Below the pieces are notes generated by a model. It worked only from the letters and a program-made list of their open reading frames with translations. It was not told the origin of the DNA and ran no database searches. A DNA stretch of 64,000 nt from Paralithodes platypus (taxonomy: Eukaryota > Arthropoda > Malacostraca > Decapoda > Lithodidae): contig CM064571.1 in the NCBI GenBank assembly GCA_032716605.1, forward strand, positions 12,980,408 through 13,044,407, read 5' to 3'. Made by a program: the position numbers and the translations under genes. Position 1 is the stretch's first letter; every line of letters starts with the position of its first letter. Positions 1 to 9,638 of this stretch are shown here, piece after piece.

Positions 1-9
1 ATAATGAAC

Positions 10-10
<1 letters not shown>

Positions 11-62
<52 letters not shown>
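11..62. repeat. (TC)n microsatellite
   Basis: Uninterrupted TC dinucleotide run inside the left arm of the inverted repeat at 1-722. Confidence 0.95.
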
Positions 63-65
<3 letters not shown>

Positions 66-284
66 AGCTCGACTATAGCCCTGAACCACTTACCCACCCG
101 CCAAAGAATAATAGTGGATTAACATGGCTTCCAATTAACCAGCCTATACCAGTACCTACCCACCTGGTCCACCTTCTCCCTCATGCTTAGCCCCATTAGT
201 GTTCAGATTGTATGACGTTCGGCCCATTAGTTTGTCGATTTTAAGACCTTTACCCCATTTTTTAAGGGGAGTAAGGCGTCTGGC

Positions 285-308
285 AATAGATAGATAGATA
301 GATAGATA
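285..308. repeat. (GATA)n microsatellite
   Basis: About six GATA units, followed at once by a T run and then a G run. Confidence 0.9.
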
Positions 309-318
309 CCCCTTTTTT

Positions 319-338
319 TTGGGGGGGGGGGGGGGGGG
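319..338. repeat. Poly-G run
   Basis: A G homopolymer of about 18-20 bases follows a T8 run. Its length is probably unreliable in the assembly. Confidence 0.8.
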
Positions 339-339
339 C

Positions 340-590
340 ATATTAAGACCTTTCGTGCCGTTTAGGTGTCGATTTTTTCCTGGCGAGCGAAAGCGAGCCT
401 GTAGTTTTAGGAAAAACCGGTCTTCGGCCGGGACATTTTTCTACCGAAAAATGTACACATTTATCTTGAAAGGGGGTCTAGGGGGTATTTGTTTAAGCTT
501 GGTGGAGGTCTAGCGAGGAAACTCAAACATAAATAAATAGATACATATATAGACCAACAAACAAGCACTAGCCCCTTAACATGGCTTCCA
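340..590 (+). repeat. Dispersed repeat with two conserved hairpins, copy 1
   Basis: This segment resembles 1801-1990. Its core holds two adjacent hairpins. The first is a 6-bp stem, CCGGTC/GGCCGG, at 417-431. The second is a perfect 9-bp stem, ACATTTTTC-TACC-GAAAAATGT, at 433-454. A purine-rich stretch and a shared ATAGACCAA motif follow. No coding potential is convincing. Its orientation is arbitrary and its family unknown. Confidence 0.6.
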
Positions 591-742
591 ATTAACCAGC
601 CTATCCATGTTCATCCATTATCATTCTTTGGCGGGTGGGTAAGTGGTTCAGGGCTATTGGGAGAGAGAGAGAGAGAGTGTGAGTGTGAGTGTGTGAGATG
701 GAGAGAGAGAGACGTTCATTATTTTTAGTATTATTGTGACAA

Positions 743-1800
743 ATGTTTTTTCTTAGTTTTGTTATTTATCATCTTCTCACTTCACTTGATTACTTCTTTC
801 CTTCCTTCCTTCCTTCCTTCTTTTCTTCCTCCTTACTTTCTTCCTTCCTCTTCTTTTGTTCGTCCCTCCTTTCCAAACATCCTCATTTCCTCTTTTTCAC
901 CCTTCGTTCCTTGCTATCTTCCTTCCGTTCCTTCCTTCCTGTCTTCGTTCCGTTCCTTCTTTTCCCTCTCTCTATCTACTTCTTTCATCTCTGTCTTCCT
1001 TCTTTCATCCATCCTTCCTTCCTTCCTTCCTTCCCTCCTCCCTTCCCTCCATTCCTTCCTTTCTTCTTTCCGTTCCTTCCTTTCTTCCTCTCTATTTCCT
1101 CCCTCCCTCCCTGCCTTCCTTCTTTCATCCTTCCTTATTTTCTTCCTTCCTACTTTCTTCCTTCCTCCCTTTCTTCCTTTTCTTCCTTCCTCCCGTTCTT
1201 CCTTCCTCCCTTTCTCCTTCCTCCCTTTCTTCCTTTTTTTCTTCCTCCCTCCCTTTCATCCTTCATCCCTGTCTTCCTTCCTTCCTCCTTTCTTTCTTCT
1301 TCGTTCCCTTCCTTCCTTCCGCCCTTTCTTCCTTCCTCCCTTTCTTCCTCCCTCCCTTCTTCCTTCCTCCCTTTCTTCCTTCCTCCCTTTCTTCCTTTTC
1401 TTCCTCCCTCCCTTTCATCCTTCCTCCCTTTCTTCCTTCCTTCCTCCCTTTCTTCCTTCTTCCCTTCCTTCCTTCCTCCCTTTCTTCCTTCCTCCCTTTC
1501 TTCCTTCCTCCCTTTCTTCCTTCTTCCCTTCCTTCCTTCCTCCCTTTCTTCCTTCCTCCCTTTCTTCCTCCCTCCCTTTCTTCCTTCCTCCCTTTCTTCC
1601 TTCCTCCCTTTCTTCCTTTTCTTCCTCCCTCCCTTTCATCCTTCCTCCCTTTCTTCCTTCCTTCCTCCCTTTCTTCCTTCTTCCCTTCCTTCCTTCCTCC
1701 CTTTCTTCCTTCCTCCCTTTCTTCCTTCCTCCCTTTCTTCCTTCCTCCCTTTCTTCCTTTCATCATTCCTCTCTCCCTATGTATTTCTTCCTCCATCTCT
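743..1800. repeat. 1-kb polypyrimidine tract (CTTC/CCTT family)
   Basis: Nearly pure C/T on the plus strand, made of irregular TTCC, TTCCTCCC and CCCTTTCTTCC units. The long open frames here, rich in F, L, P and S on the plus strand and in K, R, E and G on the minus strand, are low-complexity artefacts. The strand asymmetry and mirror symmetry are of the kind that can form triplex (H-) DNA. Confidence 0.9.
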
Positions 1801-1990
1801 CCCGCCTTAGGAGGAATCGGCCTTTGGCCGGGACATTTTTCTACCGAAAAATGTACAAATATATCTTGAAGGGGTGTCTACGGGTTCTTTTTCTTAGCTT
1901 GATGGAGGTTTAGGGAGAAAACTAAAAAAATATATGAAAAAATGAAATAATAGACCAAACAAACAAGCCATTGTCCTCTTAATGCAATGT
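1801..1990 (+). repeat. Dispersed repeat with two conserved hairpins, copy 2
   Basis: Second copy of the 340-590 repeat. Hairpin 1 is TCGGCC-TTT-GGCCGG at 1817-1831. Hairpin 2 at 1833-1854 is identical to copy 1. The stem differences in hairpin 1 keep pairing through G-T wobble. The copy abuts the end of the pyrimidine tract. Confidence 0.6.
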
Positions 1991-2027
1991 ATAGACTCCA
2001 AAAGTAGTTAGTGATACAGGAGAGCTT

Positions 2028-2336
2028 ACCCAGATTATATAGGGGTATAGAGGGAGGGAGATTATATAGGGGTATAGAGGGAGGGAGATTATATAGGGGT
2101 ATAGAGGGAGGGAGATTATATAGGGGTAGAGAGGGAGGGAGATTATTTAGGGGTATAGAGGGAGGGAGATTATATAAGGGGTATAGAGGGAGGGAGATTA
2201 TATAGGGGTATAGAGGGAGGGAGATTATATAGGGGTATAGAGGGAGGGAGATTATATAGGGGTATAGAGGGAGGGAGATTATATAGGGGTATAGAGGGAG
2301 GGAGATTATATAGGGGTATAGAGGGAGGGAGATTTT
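2028..2336. repeat. 27-bp minisatellite, about 11 copies
   Basis: Tandem units containing ATATAGGGGTATAGAGGGAG, with a few single-base variants near 2125-2180. The short open frame across it is a repeat artefact. Confidence 0.95.
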
Positions 2337-2420
2337 TAAGGTGATGGTGGAAAGAGGAGATTATTGGCTTAGCTGAGATGGAGAACAGGGATTAGAGGCA
2401 GAGGTGGTGGTGATGAAAGG

Positions 2421-2474
<54 letters not shown>

Positions 2475-2672
2475 GTGTGTGTTGGTGTGGTGTCCGTGTG
2501 TGTTGGTGTGTGTGTGTGTGGGGGTGTGTGTGTTGGTGCGTGTGTGTGTGTGCGTGTGTGTGTTGGTGTGTGTGTGGGTGTAGGTGTATGTGTGTGTATG
2601 CGCGCGTGTGTGTGTGTGTGTGTCCGTGTGTGTTGGTGTGTGTGTCCGTGTGTGTTGGTGTGTGTGTGTGTG
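2421..2672. repeat. (GT)n microsatellite with interruptions
   Basis: A pure GT run of about 50 bp is followed by GT blocks broken by CC, GG and TTGG. Open frames of C/V or T/H on either strand are artefacts. Confidence 0.95.
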
Positions 2673-2715
2673 AGTCAGAATCAGAGTCAGTCATAAGAAA
2701 TTGAAGAAAAATACG

Positions 2716-2895
2716 AATGACATGCAAACAGGAACAAAATGACATGCAAACAGGAACAAAATGACATGCAAACAGGAACAAAATGACATGCAAACAGGAA
2801 CAAAATGACATGCAAACAGGAACAAAATGACATGCAAACAGGAACAAAATGACATGCAAACAGGAACAAAATGACATGCAAACAGGAACAAAAGC
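2716..2895. repeat. 22-bp minisatellite, about 8 copies
   Basis: Near-identical tandem units containing ATGACATGCAAACAGGAAC. The high homogeneity suggests recent expansion. Cys/Phe-rich minus-strand frames are artefacts. Confidence 0.95.
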
Positions 2896-3099
2896 TTCCA
2901 TGATATTCCCGTGCTAAAAACACACCTCTTTTCAAACCGCTTTCACAGTTCTCTCATTATTTTGCTCACAACTCACTCCCCCAAAACTGACCACACACTC
3001 ATAATGAAGCTGAACGTGGGTGGATGAATGAGAGAACATGAGGAAAAGAATGAGGTAGAAGAGAGAGAGCAAGAGAAGTAAGGATGAATGAAGGAAAGA

Positions 3100-3131
3100 G
3101 GGACAGACAGACAGACAGACAGACAGACAGA
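3100..3131. repeat. (GACA)n microsatellite
   Basis: About eight GACA units, preceded by an AG-rich stretch with no gene that I can recognise. Confidence 0.9.
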
Positions 3132-3220
3132 TACATAAATATATAAACATTTAATTTCACTGCCAATATATCTTTTCCTCCATTTCACATTTATCGATCC
3201 TGTCCCCGAATCCTCTCCTT

Positions 3221-3320
3221 NNNNNNNNNNNNNNNNNNNNNNNNNNNNNNNNNNNNNNNNNNNNNNNNNNNNNNNNNNNNNNNNNNNNNNNNNNNNNNNN
3301 NNNNNNNNNNNNNNNNNNNN
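3221..3320. other. Assembly gap (100 N)
   Basis: Exactly 100 unknown bases, a conventional placeholder for a gap of unknown size. The sequence on its right enters the middle of a retroelement gag-like region. The sequence on its left does not resemble that element. Confidence 0.99.
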
Positions 3321-3805
3321 GTGGTCCTCACGTATTCTGTAGAGTTGTATGAGGGTCACAATGTAGATCCAGCCTTCATACTTGATCTTGTCTATTTGTA
3401 TTATTTTGGGGAGATGACGGGCAACCCAAGAGTGGCCATAAGGTCCGGATCACGAGGGATCGAAAGGGTTCCAGGGTACTCTCTGGCGTATTCTGTGTCA
3501 CCATTTGGTGAATAAATTCTTTAACATGTAGGCTTAGCAATTTGGGAAACGGCTTTTCCCAACTGCATAATTTGGATTTAATTGCAACGGCGATTTTAGT
3601 TTTCGCAGTCATTTTGAAGGTGCCAAATCGTAACACACGGTTTTATTATGTCTAAGTAGTGGCGCATATCATACGTGTTTAAATCATACTTGGGAATGTG
3701 TGTGAGTACACTGCCAATTTCGCGATGTTGCCATGCTTCTACTGTTCCAAACTCGCAGTGTAATGCAACCTTTTATACGAATCAAGAAACCACCGCTGCA
3801 GCCAA
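3321..3805 (-). pseudogene. Partial second copy of the LTR-element gag N-terminus
   Basis: Collinear with 9207-9638, the start of the internal region of the complete element, but cut by the gap. Relative to that copy it carries many one- to several-base insertions, for example around 3480-3530 and 3810-3900. The frame is therefore broken repeatedly. Its position just past the 3' LTR implies an LTR-internal-LTR-internal arrangement, which can arise by recombination between LTRs. The indel excess next to the gap could also reflect poor consensus sequence. Confidence 0.6.
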
Positions 3806-6800
3806 TGTTATGCTCCTGTTTTTTTTTTCTACAGGTTATGAGAACTTGGGTAATGGTGGAGTTTCCTAACATTGACTGTGTATATAGGGCTGCTATAGCC
3901 CCACAATACAGACAAGATATGAGGAATAGAGAACACAAAGAAAACCACATGGTAGCAAGTTTACATGAGCCCGTTTATTGATATACCACTGTAGAATACT
4001 CTTGTGTAAAGACAATTAATATAATTGAACAACACTAGCATAAAGTGGATCTGGATGGAGCCTAGTCCCCCTCCCCACTTCCAACGTTTTCAGGTATGAA
4101 TCTTTCTGACCCACTGGCTTTGATTTCACAGGTTTATATACCGAAGACCATCAATGTTACTTATAGATTCATATTCACCTGTTAGATTTATTACTGGGAG
4201 CTCTGGGTTCACACGTAGTAGTTCACAGACTAGATTAAGACACACAGTATTTTAGAGCATGGGATATCTAGTAACCTCAGGGGGTACTGATCTAAGTTTT
4301 ATATCCTTGTCTCAGAAATACATAGAACGCAAATCAGTGGGCGAACGTTAGATATCACTAGAGTTTTAATATCTGAATAAGGTAATTACGAGAGTCAAGG
4401 TCCCCTGTTAATTAAAGAGCACTGATCGCTTAGTACGTCCCAAATGGGATTGGTTAGTATGAATTACACCGGGGAAGGGCTTAGCCCCTTCCTAGAAATA
4501 ATAATTAGGGTGAATCTCTAAACAGCTCAGTAATATGTAGTACTTCTAAAGGGAATCCTGGGTCGCATCTGGTGGGTCTGGTCCTGGTTATCTTGCGTCC
4601 ATGATGTTGGGGGCTAACGACTGGTTCCGCGGCCTTCCAGGGGGACCCATATGTGTGAAGTTCTTAAATACGTGGGCAGGTCCTTCTATCCAAATCTGCC
4701 ACGGAGTCTGCCGGCTCTGGGATCTCACTCCGGAACAACACAAGGGCAGAGCTAGAAGTTAACGGCAGGGTAGTGACCCCTGGTTGGTGTCTAGCTTTCA
4801 ACTGATTTGACTGGGGGCGGGAGTTAGATTTATAGGCTCTGTTCTGGACCCTGTAGACAAGTAGGGATCTCGAGTCGTATGGACTTAATTGAGCTCTCAA
4901 TAGATATGGGGACTAGGTAAGATGGTATTTACTGTTGTGGCACAGGGCGATAGGAAGCCTTTATATTTTCATATAACTGAGCCTTAGGAAGAGGTACTAT
5001 TTTGGCTATACTGGACGTATTTAGGGGAGAGAGACTGGATCTACTTTGCGAGGAGGATGGGGACAGCTGTGATAGGAGCGTCTCTCTAGATTGTTCAATC
5101 TTCATTCTATGGTATAGCTGAGGTGCTAATTTAGTGATCAGAGCATGCAAGAAAGGTAAATGGTTTATTGTGAGTTAATAGAGGTTTAGTAAAGGTGTTA
5201 GTCATTCATGGTTAGTTCATTGATAGGAAGAATTCCTGTGCTACCTGGCAATGACTCGAAAGTCAAAACAGGGGCCAGGTATACCTCCGGGGGGGTGGGG
5301 GTCTCCCTCCTCGGGTGGGCAAAAAGGGGGAGCTGGGCGCCCTCTCTCTGTGATAGTCGTCCGGCGGCTGTGGCTAGGGGCTTGCCATATCACCAGTGTT
5401 TGTAATAACCCTCTGTGTATGAGACAGATGTGGGTGGCTTTAATACCAAAACCGAAGGTGCCTTAGCTAGCTGGTTTTACTCGGCTGGTTGTTAATTGTA
5501 GGGTTTGCTGGATGTGGTGGAGACTGGGTTGCTAACTCTGCCACATTTATCTGGAAGTATGGCAATAGAAATTAGTTTACTGGCGGGGCGGCTAGCCTCG
5601 CACCGACGACCATTGGGTGCAGGGTTTGTGAATGGGTTGTAAGAGAATAGATGGCATGCAAGGGGCTAGTAAAGTTCTAATGTTGTTATGGCCTACTAAG
5701 TGAAGGTAGGCTGGGATAGGAGTATATATAAAAGGTTGGAGAGCGTTAGCAACGGACAATTCAAGGATCTTCAAGAGGTATGAGAGAGAGGCTTAGGTCG
5801 GACAAGAGTCGAGAAGCGCGGGTGTCTTAATGAGAGGGGGGGGGGGGGAGAGTTCAAGGGCTACAGGGAAATTTTGCCCCTAAGGTCCCTGGGCGTGGGG
5901 GTGGCATTAGGCTACAATTGATATGGAAGTTTGAAAAGGCAGTAGAATACGTTAGCCAAATGCTACCGGGGAATGCAACTATGGGGTGGTATATGAGTCT
6001 GGAAAAGATAGAGTTATGTGATCAGTCCGAGGGTTATGGATACTATTAGTTGGCCCTGGGAACTGCGTTTTCTATTAAATATAAATACCAACAACAACGG
6101 CAGTTCGTAGGGGTACTTAGTTATTGTTTCGGGGTACTTATGACAGATACTGGTAACCAGGTTATCTTATATAATCTCTGGTTGGGGTAAGAGGTGTAAG
6201 ACACGAAGTAAATTGGCGTAGTGTGGACTGTGGATACGAAGGAGGCAAGGGGAAGACGTATGACAATTGTGGGAAAGTAAATGGAAAAAGGTGAACACAA
6301 TGGCGGATAAAAATACTTAACCTAAGGATTGAATACATAGATTTATGGGGCGATGGGTCTTCAGAAGCTTAGTCTGGCAAGACAAGATGTTAGGGAATGT
6401 TAATATTAATACTTAGTTACTAGAGGAACAATGCAAGGTTGACTGAGCACGGGTTACATATATCTATACTCGTCATGGGAAATGATATACGAGGTCTAGG
6501 GGACAAGCGTGGGTGTTTTAACTTCTAAGATATATAACATCTACTTCTCGGATGTAAGAACATACATAGATATAATTATGGCTGTCTGATGTGTTGGCAT
6601 TGGCTCAACGTCGGGACAGGGCATGGGTGTTTTTAATATGAATGTATATTCCTGTTCATCATCTTTGTAGTTAGGAGTGTAGGACACAAGAGGGTTAGTG
6701 TACGTGAAGTGTGGAAAATGGTCAGTTTAGAAAAGGTAAAGGGTGCAGCCTGGAGCTGCTTAGCCCTGCGGGCTTGGGCCTGTCTGAAATGGCTGGCTCG

Positions 6801-6900
6801 GTCAGCTGGTCCTTTCGTTCTGTGGACCTTTCCTATGGGTGTTTGTGTGTGGTGTTCGCTCGTGGCTTCTGTGGTGGGCTTCTTGTTCTGGGGCATTTTA
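3806..6900 (-). mobile_element. 3' LTR (copy A) of a giant-LTR retroelement
   Basis: About 3095 bp, collinear with copy B (9639-12679) and, inverted, with copy C (13453-16946). On the minus strand it begins TAAAATGCCCCAG and ends GGGCATAACA. A purine-rich tract, GAAGGAGAGGGAAG (plus-strand 6901-6914), sits just upstream of its start, as expected for a polypurine tract next to a 3' LTR. It holds no recognisable gene. Open frames on the plus strand are antisense to the element. Confidence 0.75.
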
Positions 6901-7040
6901 CTTCCCTCTCCTTCATTATAGGCTCGTCCTCGAGCCTCAAGGGTGAAGTAAAAAGAAGCATAGTCAGAAAAGTGAAGGTTAACAAGAAAAGTAGTATGAC
7001 TAAGGGAAAAAATATATAATATATAGTATATGGAAAACAT
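6633..7040 (-). CDS. ORF straddling the internal region and the 3' LTR, function unknown
   Basis: A 135-residue open frame. It starts in the AT-rich 3' end of the internal region and runs through the polypurine tract into the first ~270 bp of the LTR. The LTR-encoded part is basic and begins MPQNKKPTTEATS. It is also open in copy B (12412-12675), where the start codon lies within the LTR edge, and partly in solo copy C. The arrangement is reminiscent of accessory genes that run into a 3' LTR, but I recognise no family. It may be only a chance frame kept by recent LTR identity. Confidence 0.25.
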   Translation of the reverse strand: MFSIYYILYIFSLSHTTFLVNLHFSDYASFYFTLEARGRAYNEGEGSKMPQNKKPTTEATSEHHTQTPIGKVHRTKGPADRASHFRQAQARRAKQLQAAPFTFSKLTIFHTSRTLTLLCPTLLTTKMMNRNIHSY

Positions 7041-7215
7041 GTAAATTTAAGAAAGAACAGATAATTAAGAACACAGGAAAATTAAGAAGTGGTAAAGTGT
7101 TTAACAATGTATAAAGCAAATTTAAAAGATAGTCAGAAAAGTGTAGGTTAACAAGAAAAGTAGTATGACTAAGGGAAAAAAATAATATATACAGTATATG
7201 GAAAACATGTACATT
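6955..7215. repeat. ~85-bp direct repeat in the internal 3' region
   Basis: Two copies, about 6958-7045 and 7129-7215, contain GGTTAACAAGAAAAGTAGTA and are separated by about 85 bp of AT-rich DNA. The region just before the 3' LTR is otherwise non-coding. A run of about 15 G follows at 7292-7307. Confidence 0.7.
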
Positions 7216-7436
7216 TATAGAATCATGCCCAATCGCTTAGGAATTGAAAACAATCAAAACAATTTAGTACAATAATATCCTCATCATCATCAGGGGGGGG
7301 GGGGGGGTATTTAGGATTGCCGTTAGTCTGGGTGACGGTCTGGTAATAGGGGGTGGGTGGATATTCCGTTAGTTCTTGTCGTTAGGAATGTGGGTCTGGG
7401 GGCGAGCGGGCCGGGGGCCAGTTTTCGAGGGGGGGT

Positions 7437-9619
7437 CTACGTGGTTTCGGGTCGAGGGTAGTGATAGGGGGGTTTTAAAGATGAAATGGGCAGGTCGAGT
7501 CGGGGTTGTTGTTGCGGAAGAGGTTGGTGCTGGGGAGGGGTTGAATTGTGTAGAGAGTTGTGGTCGTAAAGTGGGGTTTGGGGAAGGGTGAGTAAGGCTG
7601 AAGGTTGAGAGTTTACTATGATCGGGTGGTTTGGAGGTTTGGGGTGTGGGGATTTGATAGGGAGATGGTGGGGGGGGTCTGGGCAGGCAGGGTTGTGGTT
7701 TGAGAGGGGTTGAATTTGGACTGATTTTATTTTCGGGAGAGACATGGATGGGATTTCGAGGAGTGGTTAAAGTTGAGAGGTTTGATTATGTTGTTTGGGG
7801 CGAGAGAGAGAGAGTATTTTGGGGTTTAGCCAAGGTGGAAAAAGTTTTGTGGTTGGATTGGGATGGGAGTGGTATTTTGTCGAGCGGGATCTTTGGGGGT
7901 GGAATTTGGGGCGGGGTGGGGTAACGTGAAGAGGGGGAGGTTGAAAGTTTAGCTGGGTTCATGATGGTGGGGGACCGACTGGTGAGCAGGTGTTCGGTAT
8001 GCATGAGGGGGGGAAAATCACTTTGGTGGGGGTCACGCGTGAGGGGGGGATTAACGGCGCGTGTGGGAGGATCAGAGTGGTGGGGTGTGTCGGTGGCAGT
8101 GACGGTTTGCTTAGAGGTTATCTGGGGTTGGTGGGTTTGTCTGTCATGAGGGGGTGAGTCAAGTGTGGGGTTTTGAAGTTTATTAGGGGTGTGAATTGTG
8201 GGGGGGTGGAAGGGAGCTACTGACGGAAAACTGTCACAAGGGAAATTTTGTTGGTGGGGAAATAGCTGAGCATTTCTGGGGGAAGGGGGGGAACATGGTT
8301 GGGTCCCTAGGTCGTCACGCGTGAGGGGAGGATTAACGGTGCGTGTGGGAGGGTCAGGGTGGTGAGAGGTGAGCGAGTTAGGAAACGGGATTTGTTGGGG
8401 GGACTGCGGCGGGTTGGTGGGGGAAGAGTTAGGTGTAGAACAGGGGTTATTGGTAGAGGACTGATGTATTGATTTGGGGTTGTTAATAGGACGAATTTGG
8501 GGAATTTGCTTGGTGTTAGTCTCGGTCTGGTTAAAGGTTATGTGGGGCTGGGGAGGATTAGTGGGGGCAGAGTTAGGCATAGGACATGGGTTATTGAGGG
8601 AGGAGTGATTTACTGATTTGGGGTTGTTAACAGGACGAGTTTGGGGAATTTTCTTGGTGGCAGTCTCGGTCTGGTTAGAGGTTATCTGGGACTGGTGAGT
8701 TTGTTTGACATGAGAGGGCGAGTCAAGTGTGGGGTTTCGAAGTTTTCTAGGGGTGTGAATTGTGTAGGGGTGGAAGGGAGCTACTGACTGAAAACTGTCA
8801 CAAGCTACCGACGGAAAACTGTCACAAGGGAAATTTTGTTGGTGGGGGGATAGCTGAACATTTCTGGGGTCATGGGGAAAATATGTTGTGGTAGGCCTAC
8901 ATAGGTAGGCATAGCTAGAATACGGGGCTTGTTGGGGGGGGCTGCGGAGGGTTGGTGGGGGAAGAGTTCACTGGGGTTGGACTTTCACCGGAAGTCATTT
9001 TGGAAGGGTGCACGGAGTCTTGGATAGGGGCTGAAAGGTTGGATAGGGGATTCATCGAACTGCGTAGGCATTCTTCTCTGATGGAGAGCATATGTTCTTC
9101 GAATAAGCCATACGGGTCGAGATGGGCGGTGATGTGGGTGGGGAGGATGTTTAACAATGCGGTGAATAAGAGTTCATTTTGTTGGTCGTAATCTTCATAG
9201 CTATACGTGGTCCTCACGTATCTGTAGAGTTGTATGAGGGTCACATTTATATCCCCTTCATACTTGATCTTGTCTATTTGTATTATTTTGGGGGAGATGA
9301 GGCAACCCAAAAGTGGCCCTAAGGTCCGGATCACGAGGGATCGAAACTGGTTCCAGGTACTCTCTGGCGTTACCTGTTTAGCAATTTGGGAAACGGCTTT
9401 TCCCAACTGCATAATTTGCGATAATGCAACGGCGATTTTTTCGCAGTCATTTTGAAGTGCCACATCTAACACTGGTTTTATTATGTCTAAGTAAGTGGCG
9501 ATATCATACGTGTTTACATCATACTTGGGAATGTGTGTGAGTAACTGCCAATTTCGCGATGTTGCCATGCTTCTACTGTTCCAAACTCGCAGTGTAATGC
9601 AACCTTTTATCCGAATCAA
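7437..9619 (-). pseudogene. Gag-like gene of the giant-LTR element (broken)
   Basis: The first open block (9619-8915, 234 residues) has no database-recognisable motif that I can name. It is predicted mostly helical, begins soon after the 5' LTR, and ends in a proline/serine/threonine-rich tail. Further proline-rich blocks at 8580-7786 and 7745-7437 lie in other frames. They share repeated peptides such as NPPLTRD and SPTNPPQ, so the reading frame is broken at least twice. Position and composition suggest a structural gag-like protein. No zinc knuckle, protease, reverse transcriptase, RNase H or integrase is visible in the 2738-bp internal region, so the element is non-autonomous (LARD-like) or internally deleted. 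Confidence 0.5.
7940..8900. repeat. Internal repeats of the gag proline-rich region
   Basis: Blocks recur around 7960-8260, 8240-8590 and 8590-8880, for example AGGGAAATTTTGTTGGTGGG at about 8237 and 8826 and the CGCGTGAGGGGAGGATTAACGG motif in variants. They encode the repeated proline-rich peptides. Expansion or contraction here may explain the frame breaks. Confidence 0.6.
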
Positions 9620-9622
9620 GAA

Positions 9623-9638
9623 CCACCGCTGCCGCCAA
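9623..9638 (-). promoter_or_regulatory. Putative primer binding site
   Basis: On the minus strand the LTR ends ...GGGCATAACA and the next bases are TTGGCGGCAGCGGTGG. A TGG a base or so past the LTR end is the usual start of a tRNA-primed site. The tRNA was not identified. Confidence 0.45.

Larger units (their letters stand above)
1..722. mobile_element. Inverted-repeat (foldback or MITE-like) element
   Basis: The left arm (1 to about 118) is the reverse complement of about 630-722. Both outer ends read ATAATGAACGTC inward, then a TC/GA microsatellite, then a shared stretch containing CCCTGAACCACTTACCC. A separate 27-bp direct repeat (121-147 and 578-604) lies inside. No transposase is visible. 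The left arm starts at the window edge, so the true end and any target duplication cannot be seen. It could also be an inverted segmental duplication. Confidence 0.6.
6901..9638 (-). mobile_element. Internal region of the giant-LTR element
   Basis: 2738 bp between LTR B (5') and LTR A (3'). It holds a putative primer site at one end, a polypurine tract at the other, a broken gag-like gene and no pol. Together with both LTRs the element spans 3806-12679 on the minus strand. Confidence 0.7.

Noticed and set aside
743..1913. Long plus-strand frames of 337-384 codons
   Set aside because: Pure F/L/P/S products of a pyrimidine repeat, open in all frames at once.
2716..2895. Octamer-like ATGCAAAC sites as an enhancer cluster
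   Set aside because: A match to ATGCAAAT is one base off, and tandem copies arise simply from minisatellite expansion.
2392..2935. Cys/His/Thr-rich frames over the GT repeat and 22-bp minisatellite
   Set aside because: Repeat translations, open on both strands.
5208..5405. 65-codon frame repeated at 10990-11187 and 15285-15482
   Set aside because: Antisense to the LTR element. Its conservation follows from LTR identity; no sign of selection is visible.
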